Assembly: GCA_002842205.1 (NCBI GenBank)
Contig: PHCI01000004.1
Location: 62,001-126,000, forward strand
DNA from: Betaproteobacteria bacterium HGW-Betaproteobacteria-3
GTDB taxonomy: Bacteria > Pseudomonadota > Gammaproteobacteria > Burkholderiales > Burkholderiaceae_C
Direction of reading: 5' to 3'
DNA length: 64,000 nt
Below the pieces are notes generated by a model. That model made no database searches. It was not told the origin of the DNA and was given only the letters and a program-made list of their open reading frames with translations. The stretch's first letter is position 1; every line of letters begins with the position of its first letter. Both the position numbers and the translations under genes were made by a program. Shown here piece by piece: positions 34,591-44,700 of this stretch.

Positions 34591-35316
34591 TCAGTTTTTA
34601 AATGGTTTGACGAGTTGGTCGTAGACCGAACCAGCTGTGGCTCCCCATCTACCTGCTACAGGCGCTGGTACACCAATTCGCGTCAACCCCTTTTCGACCG
34701 CTGCTCCAAAGGCCACTGATCCTGTCGTAAGTCCCGCGTCTTTGTACTTCTCATTGGCCAAATCCACTCCAACGGTTGCGACGTCGTACACGGTTACAGC
34801 GACACGCCCGGGCGCGGTCATCTGAACGCCAAGCTTAAGTACATCAACGCCTTGCTCGGGCGAACCACCATTTGTAACGGGCAATCCAGCACATCTACTA
34901 GCTGCCTCAGCAACACATCCCGCCCCTTGCATCACTTGTCCATTTCTCAGGGCCGCCCGCCTGTTTGCTTCTTCTGTGGACATCATTTGATTAAACAGAT
35001 ACCCATAAGCCGCAGTCTCCGCCCCGTTGGCGAACTTGCCGCCGACGATGACCGATCCTACACCCCCGGCAACAGACGTCGCAACACCACGGGCAATGAC
35101 GCCGCCGATGCCGCCACCCCCCACGCCGCTGATGGTGTTCGTGGTGAATTTGCCGAACACGGCACTGACCGCCCCCTGTCCGCATTTGCCCCCACCGGCC
35201 ACGGCGCTGATGCAGCCCGCACCGGCATGCGCCAAGTAGCGTGCTGGGGAATCCGCCAGGCCGACCTCGCCACTCAGGGCGCCCACCGCGGCGGCGGCGG
35301 CGGTGGTGCCGGTCAC
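34591..35316 (-). CDS. CdiA/polymorphic-toxin C-terminal module (module 1)
   Basis: A 241-residue open frame. The first half (SPARYLAHAGAGCISAVAGG, GAVSAVFGKFTT, then a glycine-rich run to NGAETAAYGYLFNQ) is the conserved pretoxin segment typical of the C-terminus of CdiA-like haemagglutinin proteins. After YLFNQ a different domain begins (to VKPFKN), with no activity I recognise. The GTG start lies inside the right direct repeat and has no clear ribosome-binding site, and the frame stays open further upstream, so it looks like a piece of a larger protein left without its delivery part. Confidence 0.7.
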   Translation of the reverse strand: MTGTTAAAAAVGALSGEVGLADSPARYLAHAGAGCISAVAGGGKCGQGAVSAVFGKFTTNTISGVGGGGIGGVIARGVATSVAGGVGSVIVGGKFANGAETAAYGYLFNQMMSTEEANRRAALRNGQVMQGAGCVAEAASRCAGLPVTNGGSPEQGVDVLKLGVQMTAPGRVAVTVYDVATVGVDLANEKYKDAGLTTGSVAFGAAVEKGLTRIGVPAPVAGRWGATAGSVYDQLVKPFKN

Positions 35317-35410
35317 CCTGGTTTGAGGGTAGCACCATGCTTTTTGAAGGTTTTTTGAGGATTTTTGGCCTCTAGCCCCCGTCGAATATCAATACTTTGC
35401 TACTGTTTAA
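35281..35410 (+). repeat. Right direct repeat flanking the island
   Basis: Matches 32115-32226: GCCCACCGCGGCGGCGGCGG, then a 40-base identical core beginning CTGGTTTGAGGGTAGCACCA, then a dispersed repeat copy. On the plus strand it reads as the last codons of an ABC ATPase gene (PTAAAAAVVPVTLV and stop) with no gene before it. Confidence 0.9.
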
Positions 35411-35412
35411 GA
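35364..35412 (-). repeat. Dispersed hairpin repeat, copy 6 (in right direct repeat)
   Basis: TTGGCCTCTAGCCCCCGTCG then AATATCAATACTTTGCTACTG. It lies between the right direct repeat core and the acyltransferase stop codon. Confidence 0.75.
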
Positions 35413-35438
35413 AGTAAAGTGTCAGCACACAACGGCAC

Positions 35439-36239
35439 TCACCCCCGTAGCCGGATCACCTCGTCGCGCAAGGCCTCGGCCCATGTCCGCCGGTTGCGAC
35501 CTTGCGCGTGCTGTGGTTCGCCAAACACCACCACGGCGCCAATGTCCGGTGCGCTCAGCGTGCGCCAGATCGAGCCGAGCAGGGTGTCGTCGCCGATGTA
35601 GCACGGCGCCAGCGAGAGGGCGCCGGTGCGGCGGTCGGTGAACTTCAGCGCCACCGGTTGCACGGGCGCCTGCGCCGTGATGGCGGCCTGCAGCAGGTTG
35701 GCGTGAAACGGCAGCAGGCTCACGCCGTCGCTGGTCGTGCCTTCGGGGAAGACGGCGAGGATGTCGCCCTCGCGCAGGCGTTCGGCCATGTGGTGCACCA
35801 CGCGCAGGGCGTCGCGGCGCGATTCGCGTTCGATGTACAGCGTGCCCGCGCCCGTGGCCAGGGTGCCGATCAAGGGCCAGCCTTTCACGTCGGCCTTGGA
35901 CACAAAGCGGCAGTGCCGCGCCGCGTGCATGACGACGATGTCGAGCCACGAAATGTGGTTGGCCACCAGCAGCACCGGCCCCGCCGCCGGTGGCGAACCC
36001 GCGACCGTGAGCTGGACGCCCAGGATGACCAGCATGCGGCTGGCCCAGGCCTGCACATGGGCTTCGCGGTGCAGCGGCGTGAGGCGGGGAAACACCACCA
36101 CGATCATCCACAGACCGCGGACGACGTGGGCCGTGCCGCGCGTCAGCCGGGCCACGGCGGTCAAGCCGCTCACTGGCGTACCTTCGCCCTGCGGGCTGCC
36201 GTGCGAGCTGGCTTGGGAACGGCCCGGCGCGGCGCTCAT
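35439..36239 (-). CDS. 1-acyl-sn-glycerol-3-phosphate acyltransferase (PlsC-like)
   Basis: A 266-residue membrane-associated acyltransferase. The catalytic box reads NHISWLDIVVMHAA (H-x4-D variant), and FPEGTTSDG is the glycerolipid-binding motif; one hydrophobic segment (about 30-55) anchors it. Such enzymes acylate lysophosphatidic acid in phospholipid synthesis or make ornithine lipids. Its ATG overlaps the stop of the dihydroorotase-like gene by four bases, so it is the last gene of the pyr-ruvX operon. Confidence 0.88.
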   Translation of the reverse strand: MSAAPGRSQASSHGSPQGEGTPVSGLTAVARLTRGTAHVVRGLWMIVVVFPRLTPLHREAHVQAWASRMLVILGVQLTVAGSPPAAGPVLLVANHISWLDIVVMHAARHCRFVSKADVKGWPLIGTLATGAGTLYIERESRRDALRVVHHMAERLREGDILAVFPEGTTSDGVSLLPFHANLLQAAITAQAPVQPVALKFTDRRTGALSLAPCYIGDDTLLGSIWRTLSAPDIGAVVVFGEPQHAQGRNRRTWAEALRDEVIRLRG

Positions 36240-37576
36240 GCGTTGCGGCGAGCCTCGTGCGGCCGGGTGCCCGATGGCGCTGCCGCCGATTCAAAGGCTA
36301 CCTGGCCGGCAAAGATGGTGGCACGCACCCGCCCCGGCAGCGCATAGCCCGAAAACGGCGTGTGCTTGCCCTGGCTGCGCAGGGCGTCGGCGGTGACCGT
36401 CCACTCCGCCGCCGGATCGAAAATGCAGACGTCGGCCACGCCGCCGTCGGCCAGCCGGCCGATGCTGGCCTGCAGCGTGCCCAGCGCGCTGCCCAGCACC
36501 CCGGCCGGCGCGCTGGTGAGCACGGCCAGTGCGCGCGTGAGGCCCGCGCCGCTGTCCTGGCCCCACTTGAGCGCAAGGCTCAGCAGCAGCTCCAGCCCGG
36601 TGGCGCCGGCCTCGGCTTCGGCGAACGGCAGGGTCTTGGCGTCTTCGTCGACCGGCGTGTGGTCGGACACCAGCGCGTCCACGGTGCCGTCGGCCAGGCC
36701 CGCACGCAGGGCATCGCGGTCGCGCTGCTGGCGCAGCGGCGGGTTCAGGCGGGCGCGGCTGTCAAAGTAGCCGATGTCGTGGTCGGTCAGGTGCAGCGAG
36801 TGGATGCTCACGTCGCAGCTGACCTTCAGGCCTTCGTCCTTGGCGCGCCGCACCAGCGCCAGCCCGGCGGCGCTGCTGATGCGGCACAGGTGCACGCGCG
36901 CGCCGGTGGTTTTCATGAGTTCGAAAATCGTGTGCAGCGCGATGGTCTCGGCCGCCACGGGCACGCCCGACAGGCCGAGCCGTGTGGCCAGCGCGCCACT
37001 GGCGGCCACGCCTTTGCCCAGGTACAGCTCCTGCGGGCGCAGCCACACGGTGTAGCCGAAGGTGCTGGCGTATTGCAGCGCGCGCTGCATCACCAGCGTA
37101 TTGGCCAGCGGCACTTCGGCCTGGCTGAAGCCCACGCAGCCGGCTTCGGTGAGCTGGACCATTTCGGTCAACACCTCGCCCGCGAGATTGCGTGTGAGCG
37201 CCCCCAGCGGGAACACGCGGGACTGGTGCAGGTTCTGGGCGCGGAACTTGAGCATCTGCACCAGGCCGGGTTCGTCGAGCACCGGGTCGGTGTCGGGCGG
37301 GCAGACCACGCTGGTCACGCCCCCGGCCGCCGCAGCGGCCATTTCGCTCTCGAGCATGCCTTCGTGTTCGTGGCCGGGCTCGCGCAGGCGCACGCACAAA
37401 TCGACCAGCCCGGGCGCGACGACGCAGCCGGTGGCGTCGATCACCCGGTTGGGCGCAAAGTCGGGTGCGATTTTCTGGATGCCGATGATGCGGCCCGCGG
37501 CAATGGCGACGTCGCAAACGGCGTCGAACTGGGTCGCCGGATCGATGACGCGGCCGTTTTTGATGAGGATTTTCAT
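36236..37576 (-). CDS. pyrX: Dihydroorotase-like protein, probably inactive (PyrC')
   Basis: A 446-residue amidohydrolase-fold protein. Active dihydroorotases have H-x-H in the first strand motif; here it reads [12 protein letters not shown], so both metal-binding histidines are absent, and SDHTPVDED replaces the usual catalytic segment. This matches the PyrC' or PyrX proteins of betaproteobacteria and pseudomonads, which lack activity and hold the PyrB complex together. Its ATG overlaps the pyrB stop by three bases, consistent with coupled assembly with PyrB. An active dihydroorotase must be encoded elsewhere. Confidence 0.9.
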   Translation of the reverse strand: MKILIKNGRVIDPATQFDAVCDVAIAAGRIIGIQKIAPDFAPNRVIDATGCVVAPGLVDLCVRLREPGHEHEGMLESEMAAAAAGGVTSVVCPPDTDPVLDEPGLVQMLKFRAQNLHQSRVFPLGALTRNLAGEVLTEMVQLTEAGCVGFSQAEVPLANTLVMQRALQYASTFGYTVWLRPQELYLGKGVAASGALATRLGLSGVPVAAETIALHTIFELMKTTGARVHLCRISSAAGLALVRRAKDEGLKVSCDVSIHSLHLTDHDIGYFDSRARLNPPLRQQRDRDALRAGLADGTVDALVSDHTPVDEDAKTLPFAEAEAGATGLELLLSLALKWGQDSGAGLTRALAVLTSAPAGVLGSALGTLQASIGRLADGGVADVCIFDPAAEWTVTADALRSQGKHTPFSGYALPGRVRATIFAGQVAFESAAAPSGTRPHEARRNA

Positions 37577-38640
37577 GCAACTCCCCCCAAGGAGCCTGTT
37601 CGCGGCGTCGCAGAACCGGCTTGGCCGGGCTGCTGACGCGCCCCCTGGGGGGAGGCGGCGCCTGGCGCCGCTTCGGGGGGGGCCGTGTTCCCCGCCACGA
37701 TGCCCATCACGGCCATGCGCACCGCGATGCCGAAGGTCACCTGCGGCAGGATCACGCTTTGCCGGCCGTCGACCACGGCCGAGTCGATCTCGACGCCGCG
37801 GTTGATGGGGCCGGGGTGCATGACGATGGCGTCGGGTTGGGCCAGTTGCAGCTTCTCGGGCGTGAGGCCGTAGCTTTTGAAAAACTCCTGGCTGGACGGC
37901 AGCAGCGCACCGCTCATGCGTTCGTTTTGCAGGCGCAGCATGATGATCACGTCGCAGCCCCTGATGCCTTCTTCGAGCGTGTGGCACACCCGCACGCCCA
38001 TGGGCGCCATGTCGGCGGGCACCAGCGTGCGCGGGCCCACCACACGCACTTCGGCACAGCCCAGGGTGGTCAGCGCGTGGATGTCCGACCGCGCCACGCG
38101 CGAGTGCAGCACATCGCCCACGATGGCCACGGTGAGGTTGGAAAAATCCTTCTTGTAGTGCCGGATGGTGTACATGTCCAGCAGGCCCTGAGTGGGGTGC
38201 GCGTGGCGGCCGTCGCCGGCGTTGATCACGTGCACATGCGGCGCCACATGCTGGGCAATCAGGTAGGGTGCGCCGCTTTCGCTGTGCCGCACCACAAACA
38301 GGTCGGCGGCCATGGCCGACAGGTTGGCAATGGTGTCGAGCAGCGATTCACCCTTGCTGGCCGAACTGCGGGCAATGTCGAGGTTGATCACGTCGGCCGA
38401 CAGGCGCGTGGCCGCGATCTCGAAGGTGGTCCGGGTGCGCGTGCTGTTCTCGAAGAACAGGTTGAACACGCTTTTGCCCCGCAGCAGCGGCACTTTCTTG
38501 ACCTCGCGGTCGCTCACGCTGACAAAGTTGGCGGCGGTGTCGAGGATGTGCGTCAGGATGCTTTTGGGCAGGCCTTCGATCGACAGCAGATGGATCAGTT
38601 CGCCATGCGAGTTGAGTTGGGGGTTGCGCTGTTGGAGCAT
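37573..38640 (-). CDS. pyrB: Aspartate carbamoyltransferase catalytic subunit
   Basis: A 355-residue enzyme that joins carbamoyl phosphate and aspartate, the committing step of pyrimidine synthesis. Carbamoyl-phosphate loop [23 protein letters not shown] and HPGPINRG are all present. Most homologues stop near the GIVAGN that lies about 40 residues before the end here; the extra tail is rich in Ala, Pro, Gly and Gln and is encoded by a GC-rich inverted-repeat sequence. No separate regulatory (PyrI) gene is seen. Starts two bases after pyrR stops. Confidence 0.95.
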   Translation of the reverse strand: MLQQRNPQLNSHGELIHLLSIEGLPKSILTHILDTAANFVSVSDREVKKVPLLRGKSVFNLFFENSTRTRTTFEIAATRLSADVINLDIARSSASKGESLLDTIANLSAMAADLFVVRHSESGAPYLIAQHVAPHVHVINAGDGRHAHPTQGLLDMYTIRHYKKDFSNLTVAIVGDVLHSRVARSDIHALTTLGCAEVRVVGPRTLVPADMAPMGVRVCHTLEEGIRGCDVIIMLRLQNERMSGALLPSSQEFFKSYGLTPEKLQLAQPDAIVMHPGPINRGVEIDSAVVDGRQSVILPQVTFGIAVRMAVMGIVAGNTAPPEAAPGAASPQGARQQPGQAGSATPRTGSLGGVA

Positions 38641-38642
38641 GG

Positions 38643-39164
38643 TCAGACGGCTTCGATGCGAAAACTGAAGAGCCCGGCGTCGTCGCGCGCGAGGGCCAGC
38701 GCCTGCCCGGCGGGGATGTCGACCCGCGCCGCGGCCAGCTGCGCCTCTACCGGCAGTTCGCGGCCACCACGGTCCACCAGCACCGCCAGTTGCACGCGGG
38801 CGGGGCGGCCGTAATCGAACAGCTCGTTGAGCGCGGCGCGGATGGTGCGGCCGGTGTAGAGCACGTCGTCAAGCAGCAGGAGGTCAGCGCCGTTGACGTC
38901 GAAGTCCAGCACGGTCTGCGCCGCCGACGCCGCCAGGCCGCGCCGGGAAAAGTCGTCACGGTGCATGGCCGACGAGATGATGCCTGGCGCACCGGCGCGT
39001 TGCAGATCGGCCTGCAGCCGCTCGGCCAGCCAGGCGCCGCCGGACGCGATCCCGACGAGGCGGGTCTGCGGCGTGACGAGCGCGCGCACGCCGCGCAGCA
39101 GTTCCTGGTACAGGGTTTCGGCGTCGAGCGCGAGCGGCCCGGCTTGGCCTGGCGTGGTCGTCAT
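38643..39164 (-). CDS. pyrR: Pyrimidine operon regulator/uracil phosphoribosyltransferase PyrR
   Basis: A 173-residue type I phosphoribosyltransferase with the PRPP-binding motif [18 protein letters not shown] near residue 100 and [12 protein letters not shown] earlier. In some bacteria it binds pyr mRNA for attenuation; in others it only makes UMP. No attenuator hairpin was identified here. It overlaps the ruvX stop by four bases and stops two bases before pyrB begins. Confidence 0.93.
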   Translation of the reverse strand: MTTTPGQAGPLALDAETLYQELLRGVRALVTPQTRLVGIASGGAWLAERLQADLQRAGAPGIISSAMHRDDFSRRGLAASAAQTVLDFDVNGADLLLLDDVLYTGRTIRAALNELFDYGRPARVQLAVLVDRGGRELPVEAQLAAARVDIPAGQALALARDDAGLFSFRIEAV

Positions 39165-39577
39165 GGAAGATTCCTCAAAAACTGCTCCAGGATGATGCAG
39201 GCCGCGCCGGCGTCGGCGTCACGCGCACCGGCTTCGCGGGCGGCGGTGGTGCTGTAGCGCTCGTCCACCTCAAACACTGGCAGCCTGAAGCGGCCCTGCA
39301 GCTGGCGTGCAAACTTGCGCGCGCGCACGGTGTTTTCATGGGCGGCGCCGTCGGGGTGAAAGGGCACACCCACCACCAGCGCGTCGGGCTGCCATTCGCG
39401 GATGCGCGCGGCCACGCCTTCAAACCGGGCCTCGCCTTCGGCGCGCAGCGTGTCCTGCGGCTGGGCGCTGCGCAACAGCCGGTTGCCCACCGCCACACCG
39501 GTGCGCTTCAGGCCAAAATCGAAAGCAAGAAAGGTCTGGAGATGGGCAGGAACGTCGGGCGCGGCCAGAACGCTCAT
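39161..39577 (-). CDS. ruvX: Putative pre-16S rRNA nuclease/Holliday junction resolvase RuvX (YqgF)
   Basis: A 138-residue RNase H-fold protein: [16 protein letters not shown] (first acidic residue), [12 protein letters not shown] and [10 protein letters not shown] with a terminal acidic motif. YqgF family members help mature the 5' end of 16S rRNA and were named RuvX for resolvase activity. It overlaps yqgE upstream by four bases and pyrR downstream by four bases in one tightly packed operon. Confidence 0.92.
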   Translation of the reverse strand: MSVLAAPDVPAHLQTFLAFDFGLKRTGVAVGNRLLRSAQPQDTLRAEGEARFEGVAARIREWQPDALVVGVPFHPDGAAHENTVRARKFARQLQGRFRLPVFEVDERYSTTAAREAGARDADAGAACIILEQFLRNLP

Positions 39578-40185
39578 GCATGCCCCGCTTCACGCGACAG
39601 CATCCAGGCCTCCAGGCCCAGCAGCTTGAGGGCGCGGTCGTAGCGTTGTTCGACCGGGGTGTCGAAAATGACGGCCGTGTCGGCATCCACGGTGAGCCAG
39701 CTGTTGTCGGCCAACTCGGACTCCAGTTGCCCCTGGCCCCAGGCCGAATAGCCCAGCGTGACCAGCACGCGGCGGGGCCCGGCGCCGGTGGACAAGGCCT
39801 CCAGGACGTCTTTGGAGGTGGTCATTTCGAGCCCGCCGGGGATCGTCAGGGTGGCGGCATAGGCCGGTTCTTTTGAATCCTGCCCCTGATCGGTGACGGG
39901 CGTCGTGAAGGGCTCGTGCAGCACAAAGCCGCGCTCGGTCTGGACCGGGCCACCGTGAAACACGGGCGCGGCGCAAAGGTCGTCGCGGCGCAGGGGCAGG
40001 TCCACCTTGTCAAAAAGGCCTTTGAGGTTGATGTCGGACGGTTTGTTGATGACCAGGCCCAGCGCGCCCCGGGCGTTGTGTTCGCAAAGGTACACCACGC
40101 TGCGCGAAAACGTCGCGTCCTCCAGACCCGGCATGGCGATCAGGAAATGATGGGTCAGGTTGATGGGGGCGGTATCCTCGGCCAT
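39574..40185 (-). CDS. yqgE: YqgE/AlgH family protein
   Basis: A 203-residue protein with the family motifs [20 protein letters not shown] (N-terminus), [15 protein letters not shown] and the [13 protein letters not shown] segment. Position immediately upstream of ruvX, with a four-base overlap, is conserved across proteobacteria. Biochemical function is unknown; a link to alginate or quorum-dependent gene control has been suggested for AlgH in Pseudomonas. First gene of the yqgE-ruvX-pyrR-pyrB-pyrX operon. Confidence 0.93.
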   Translation of the reverse strand: MAEDTAPINLTHHFLIAMPGLEDATFSRSVVYLCEHNARGALGLVINKPSDINLKGLFDKVDLPLRRDDLCAAPVFHGGPVQTERGFVLHEPFTTPVTDQGQDSKEPAYAATLTIPGGLEMTTSKDVLEALSTGAGPRRVLVTLGYSAWGQGQLESELADNSWLTVDADTAVIFDTPVEQRYDRALKLLGLEAWMLSREAGHA

Positions 40186-40206
40186 GGGTCCATTTTAGCG
40201 ACGATC

Positions 40207-41685
40207 ATGCCGAAACAATTCCCGACCGGTCTGATGTGGTTCCGCCGCGACCTGCGCGCGACCGACAACGCCGCCCTGCACCACGCGCTCAAGCACTGCG
40301 CCAAGGTGCATTGCGTGTTCGTGTTCGACCGTGACATTCTGGACGCGCTGCCGCGGGCCGACCGGCGGGTGGAATTCATCCGCGAATCGCTGGTGGCCCT
40401 GGACGCGCGGCTGCGGGCCCTGGCGGGCCACGCCGACGCCGGCCTGATCGTGCGCCACGCCCGCGCTGTGGAGGCCATTCCGGCGCTGGCGGCTCAACTC
40501 GCGGTGCAGGCGGTGTTTGCCAACCATGACGACGAGCCGCAAGCCGTGGCGCGCGACGCGCAGGTGCTGGGCGCGCTGGCGGCGGCCGGCATTGCCTTTC
40601 ACACCGCCAAGGACCATGTGATTTTTGAGCGCGACGAGCTGCTGACGCAGGGCGGCACCGTCTATGGCGTGTTCACCCCCTACAAGAACGCGTGGCTGCG
40701 CAAGGTGGACGGGTATTTCCTCAAACCTTACCCGGTGGACCAATATGCCGCCGCGTTGGCCCCCCGACCGCCGGTGCTGCGCCAGCAGGTGCCCACGTTG
40801 GGCGACATCGGGTTTGAACCCACCAACCTGGCCGCCCTGAAGATCGCCGCCGGCGAAAACGGTGGCGCCGCGCTGCTGGACGATTTTCTGGGCCGCATCG
40901 ACCATTACCACCAGACGCGCGACTTTCCCGGGGTGAAGGGCCCCAGCTACCTCAGCGTCCACCTGCGCTTTGGCACGGTGTCGGTCCGGCGACTGGCAGG
41001 CCTGGCGCATGCGCGGTCGCTTCAGGGGAGCGAGGGTGCCGCGGTCTGGCGCAATGAACTGATCTGGCGCGATTTTTACGCGCAGATCCTGCACCACCAC
41101 CCCCGCGTCGCCGAAAGAGCGTTCAAGCCCGAGTACGACGCCATTCGCTGGGAGCACGGCAAGCACGCGACGGCGCTGTTCGAAGCCTGGTGCAGCGGCC
41201 ATACCGGCTACCCGCTGGTGGACGCCGCGATGGCGCAGCTCAACCAGACGGGCTACATGCACAACCGGCTGCGCATGGTGGTGGCGAGCTTCCTGGTGAA
41301 AGACTTGGGGCTGGACTGGCGCTGGGGCGAGCACTACTTTGCGCGCAAGCTCAACGACTTTGATCTGGCGTCCAACAACGGCGGCTGGCAGTGGGCCAGC
41401 TCCAGTGGCTGTGATGCCCAGCCGTATTTCCGGATCTTCAACCCGGTCAGCCAAAGCCGCAAGTTCGACGCCCAGGGCCGCTTCATCCGCAAATACCTGC
41501 CGCAACTGGCCGGCCTGCCCGACGCCGCGATCCATGCGCCGTGGGAAGCCCGCCCGGTGGACCTGGCCGCCGCCAGTGTGCGCCTGGGCACCGACTACCC
41601 GCTGCCGCTGGTGGCGCACGACGCGGCGCGCCAGAAGACGCTGGAGCGCTACGCCGTGGTCCGCAAAAATCGGCCCAAAGCTTGA
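40207..41685 (+). CDS. phr: Deoxyribodipyrimidine photolyase
   Basis: A 492-residue flavoprotein that repairs UV-induced cyclobutane pyrimidine dimers using blue light. The N-terminal antenna domain (TGLMWFRRDLRATDNAAL) and the C-terminal FAD domain (FPGVKGPSYLSVHLRFGTVS, WRNELIWRDFYAQIL, then YPLVDAAMAQLNQTGYMHNR and NDFDLASNNGGWQWASSSGC) are all intact. ATG 40207 gives the usual CPD class I start. It diverges from yqgE with about 20 bases between the starts and converges with chpA. Confidence 0.96.
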   Translation: MPKQFPTGLMWFRRDLRATDNAALHHALKHCAKVHCVFVFDRDILDALPRADRRVEFIRESLVALDARLRALAGHADAGLIVRHARAVEAIPALAAQLAVQAVFANHDDEPQAVARDAQVLGALAAAGIAFHTAKDHVIFERDELLTQGGTVYGVFTPYKNAWLRKVDGYFLKPYPVDQYAAALAPRPPVLRQQVPTLGDIGFEPTNLAALKIAAGENGGAALLDDFLGRIDHYHQTRDFPGVKGPSYLSVHLRFGTVSVRRLAGLAHARSLQGSEGAAVWRNELIWRDFYAQILHHHPRVAERAFKPEYDAIRWEHGKHATALFEAWCSGHTGYPLVDAAMAQLNQTGYMHNRLRMVVASFLVKDLGLDWRWGEHYFARKLNDFDLASNNGGWQWASSSGCDAQPYFRIFNPVSQSRKFDAQGRFIRKYLPQLAGLPDAAIHAPWEARPVDLAAASVRLGTDYPLPLVAHDAARQKTLERYAVVRKNRPKA

Positions 41686-41744
41686 GCCCGGGGGTCAGCA
41701 CGGGCACCGATCCTGGCACGGCAGCGCGCCGTGGAATGGCATGA

Positions 41745-41798
41745 TTTACTATAATATAAATAGCAAACTATCGCCATTTCACGGGGACTTGAGGCCTA
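41745..41798 (+). repeat. Dispersed hairpin repeat, copy 7
   Basis: AATAGCAAACTATCGCCATT then TCACGGGGACTTGAGGCC. It lies between the convergent photolyase and chpA genes and overlaps the chpA stop by a few bases. Confidence 0.75.
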
Positions 41799-44700
41799 AA
41801 TATCTTCCAATTCGACGTGGGTGTAGCGACGCACCAGACTCAGCAGTTCGTCTTCCGGATACGGCTTGCCCAGGTAGTGGTTGACGCCCAGTTCCATGGC
41901 ATGGTCGCGGTGCTTGGTGGCAATGCGCGAGGTGATCATGATGATCGGAAGGTCTTTGAGCTTGGCGTCACCGCGGATGTTGCGGGCCAGGTCAAAACCG
42001 TCCATGCGTGGCATTTCGATGTCGGACAACACCACCGAAGGCCGCTCGTCCTGCAAGCGCTCGAGCGCCTGGAGGCCGTCGGCCGCCAGAACCACGCGGT
42101 AGCCTTCGCGCTGCAGCAGGCGCTGGGTCACGCGGCGCACGGTGATGGAGTCGTCCACCACCATCACCAGCGGCACCTGCGACGGCGCACCCGCTGCCAG
42201 CACGCCGCCATCCACCCCCGAGACCGAGACCTCGCCGAGCATGTGCGGCTGGGCGTGGTCTGCGCTCAGGCTGCGGGCCTGCGCCCCATAGACCGACGCC
42301 AGCGCCACAGGGTTGTAGATCAGCACCACCGCACCCGAGGCCAGCACCGTCATGCCCGCCAGACCCGGCAGCCGGGCCAGCTGCGGCCCGAGGTTCTTGA
42401 CGACCACTTCCTGGTTGCCCAGCACTTCGTCCACATGCAATGCCACGCGTTGGGCCGCACTGCGCAGCACCACCACCGGCAGGGTTTTGCCCTGCAGTTC
42501 GGTGCTGCGTTGGGACGCCTGCAACAGCGCCCCAGCCCAGAAGAATGGCACCTGCTCACCGCCGTAATCCAGCGTGCCGTTGTTATAGGCCTGCTCCACT
42601 TCCTTGGCAGGTGCGCGCCGCACGATCTCAACCACGTTGGACGGCACGCCAATCGACTGGGTGCCAAAACGCAGCATCACCACTTGCGTGACCGCCGTGG
42701 TCAACGGCAGCACCATGCGGAAGGTGGTGCCCTGGCCCGCCTGCGTGGAGGTTTCGATCCGTCCGCCCAGTGCGTTGACTTCGGCCCGGACCACGTCCAT
42801 GCCGATGCCCCGGCCGGCCAGTTCGGTCACGTCGGTTGCGGTTGAAAAGCCTGGCAGGAAAATCAGGTTGGCGACTTCCGCGTCGCTGAGCGCCTGGCCG
42901 GGATCGAGCAGGCCGAGCGCGGCCGCCTTGTCGCGGATCCGGGGCAGATTCAAACCCGCGCCGTCGTCGGTAAATGCAAGCGCAACGTCATTGCCTTCGT
43001 GGTGCAAGTCCACGGTGATCGTGCCCGCCGCCTCCTTGCCGGTCGCCAGGCGTTGCGATGGGTCTTCAATGCCGTGGGCCACGCAGTTGCGCAACAGGTG
43101 CTCGAACGCCGGCGTCATGCGGTCGAGCACGCCGCGGTCCATTTCAATGGAACCGCCGGTGATGTCGAGCTTGACCTGCTTGCCGGTGTCTTTGGACGCC
43201 TGGCGCACCACGCGGTAAAGGCGTTCGGAAATGCCTTCGAACTCGACCATGCGGGTGCGCAGCAGATCGCGCTGCAACTCACGCGTCTGGCGGGCCTGGG
43301 CGATGAGGTCGTCCTCGGTGGCTTCCACGGTGCGCTGGATGTTGCGCTGCACGGTGGCCACGTCGTTGACCGACTCGGCCATCATGCGGGTGAGTTCCTG
43401 CACGCGGGTAAAGCGGTCAAACTCGAGCGGATCGAAGCCCTGTTGCGAATCCTTGGCCTGGGCCAGCCGGGACTGCATCTGTGTCTCGGCCTGCAGCTCG
43501 ACGTCGCGCAACTGGCTGCGCAGGCGGTCAAGGTTGCCGGTCAGGTCGCCCAGCGAGCCGCGCAACTGGCCCAGCTCGGCTTCCAGGCGCGACCGCGTGA
43601 TCATCACCTCACCCGCTTGCGTCACCAGACGGTCCAGCAAATGCGAGCGCACCCGCACGGCTTGCTGGTGGCCCTGGCGCATCGGTGCCAGAACGGTCTG
43701 CGCAGGCAAGGCGATTTCGGTCCGCGTGGATGGCGCCACATCCCGGGCCCCCTCGGCAGGCTCTGTATGCGGGCTGGCCTCGGCCATGACGGGCGACTCA
43801 GCGGTGGGGACGGCTTGCGGCGCCATGTCAGGCGCCGGGGCGTCGCTGACGACACGCAGTCCGTCAAAGTTGCCCTGCAGAACGTCAAATCGGGTCAGCA
43901 GTGGTTCGATCTGCGCGGTGTGCAGGTCGTCGTGTCCGATCTCTTCGATTTCGGACTCCATGCGGTGGGCCAGTTCGCCCAGGCGCAAGGCGCCTGCCAG
44001 GCGCGCGCTGCCCTTGAGCGTGTGCAGCGTGCGAAGGGCTTCATTGCGCGCGCCGAGGTTACCGGGGCGGGCCGCCCACTGGCGCAAGGCACCCCCAAGC
44101 TGGGGCAACAGTTCGGCCGCTTCTTCCTCAAAGATCGGGAACAGGTCCGGATCGATCGCGTCGATCGCATCAATGTCGTCGTCCACGTCACCGCCAAGCC
44201 CCTGGCTGGCCAACGCATCCGTCGCGGTCGGTGTGACCCGCGGCGCCGAGAAGGTGCCGTAGGTCGTCGTCGCCGGGGTCGATGGTTCGTCTGTTGCCGA
44301 TGGTGAGTACGCCTGGGGCGAAACCGCATCGACTTGTCCCCCGGTGGCGACAACCTGCAAGTGCGGTGTCGTGGGCGGCGGATGGTCGTCGGTCGCAGAC
44401 TCCATCAGCCCGGCGCTCAATGCCTCGTCAGCCGCCTCGTCTGCCTGGAGGTTTCGCAATGCGTCCAGGATTTCCGGGTCTGGCGCCTTGAGAAAACCTG
44501 CCGCAAACTGATGCAGCAGCCGCCGGATATCGTCGGCAACGGCCGAAAATACGCGCGCCTGGCGCGGCGTCCCGTGGGCCTCGACCTGGGCATGTTGCAG
44601 GGCGTGCTCCAGCAAGCGCGCCATGTCCGACAAGGCCGTGAACCCGACCGTTGCCGAACTGCCCGCCAGCGAGTGCGCCAGGCCAATGGCACTGTCGGGC

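Larger units (their letters stand above)
32115..35410. mobile_element. Accessory island between direct repeats of a gene 3' end
   Basis: About 3.2 kb bounded by two imperfect copies of the same roughly 110-base segment. It contains an HTH regulator, an antitoxin and PIN toxin on the plus strand, and toxin C-terminal/immunity modules on the minus strand. Base composition around 33.6-34.6 kb is visibly more AT-rich than the flanking genes. No integrase or transposase was found, so the means of insertion is unknown; duplication of a target gene's 3' end is typical of integrative elements. Confidence 0.7.
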
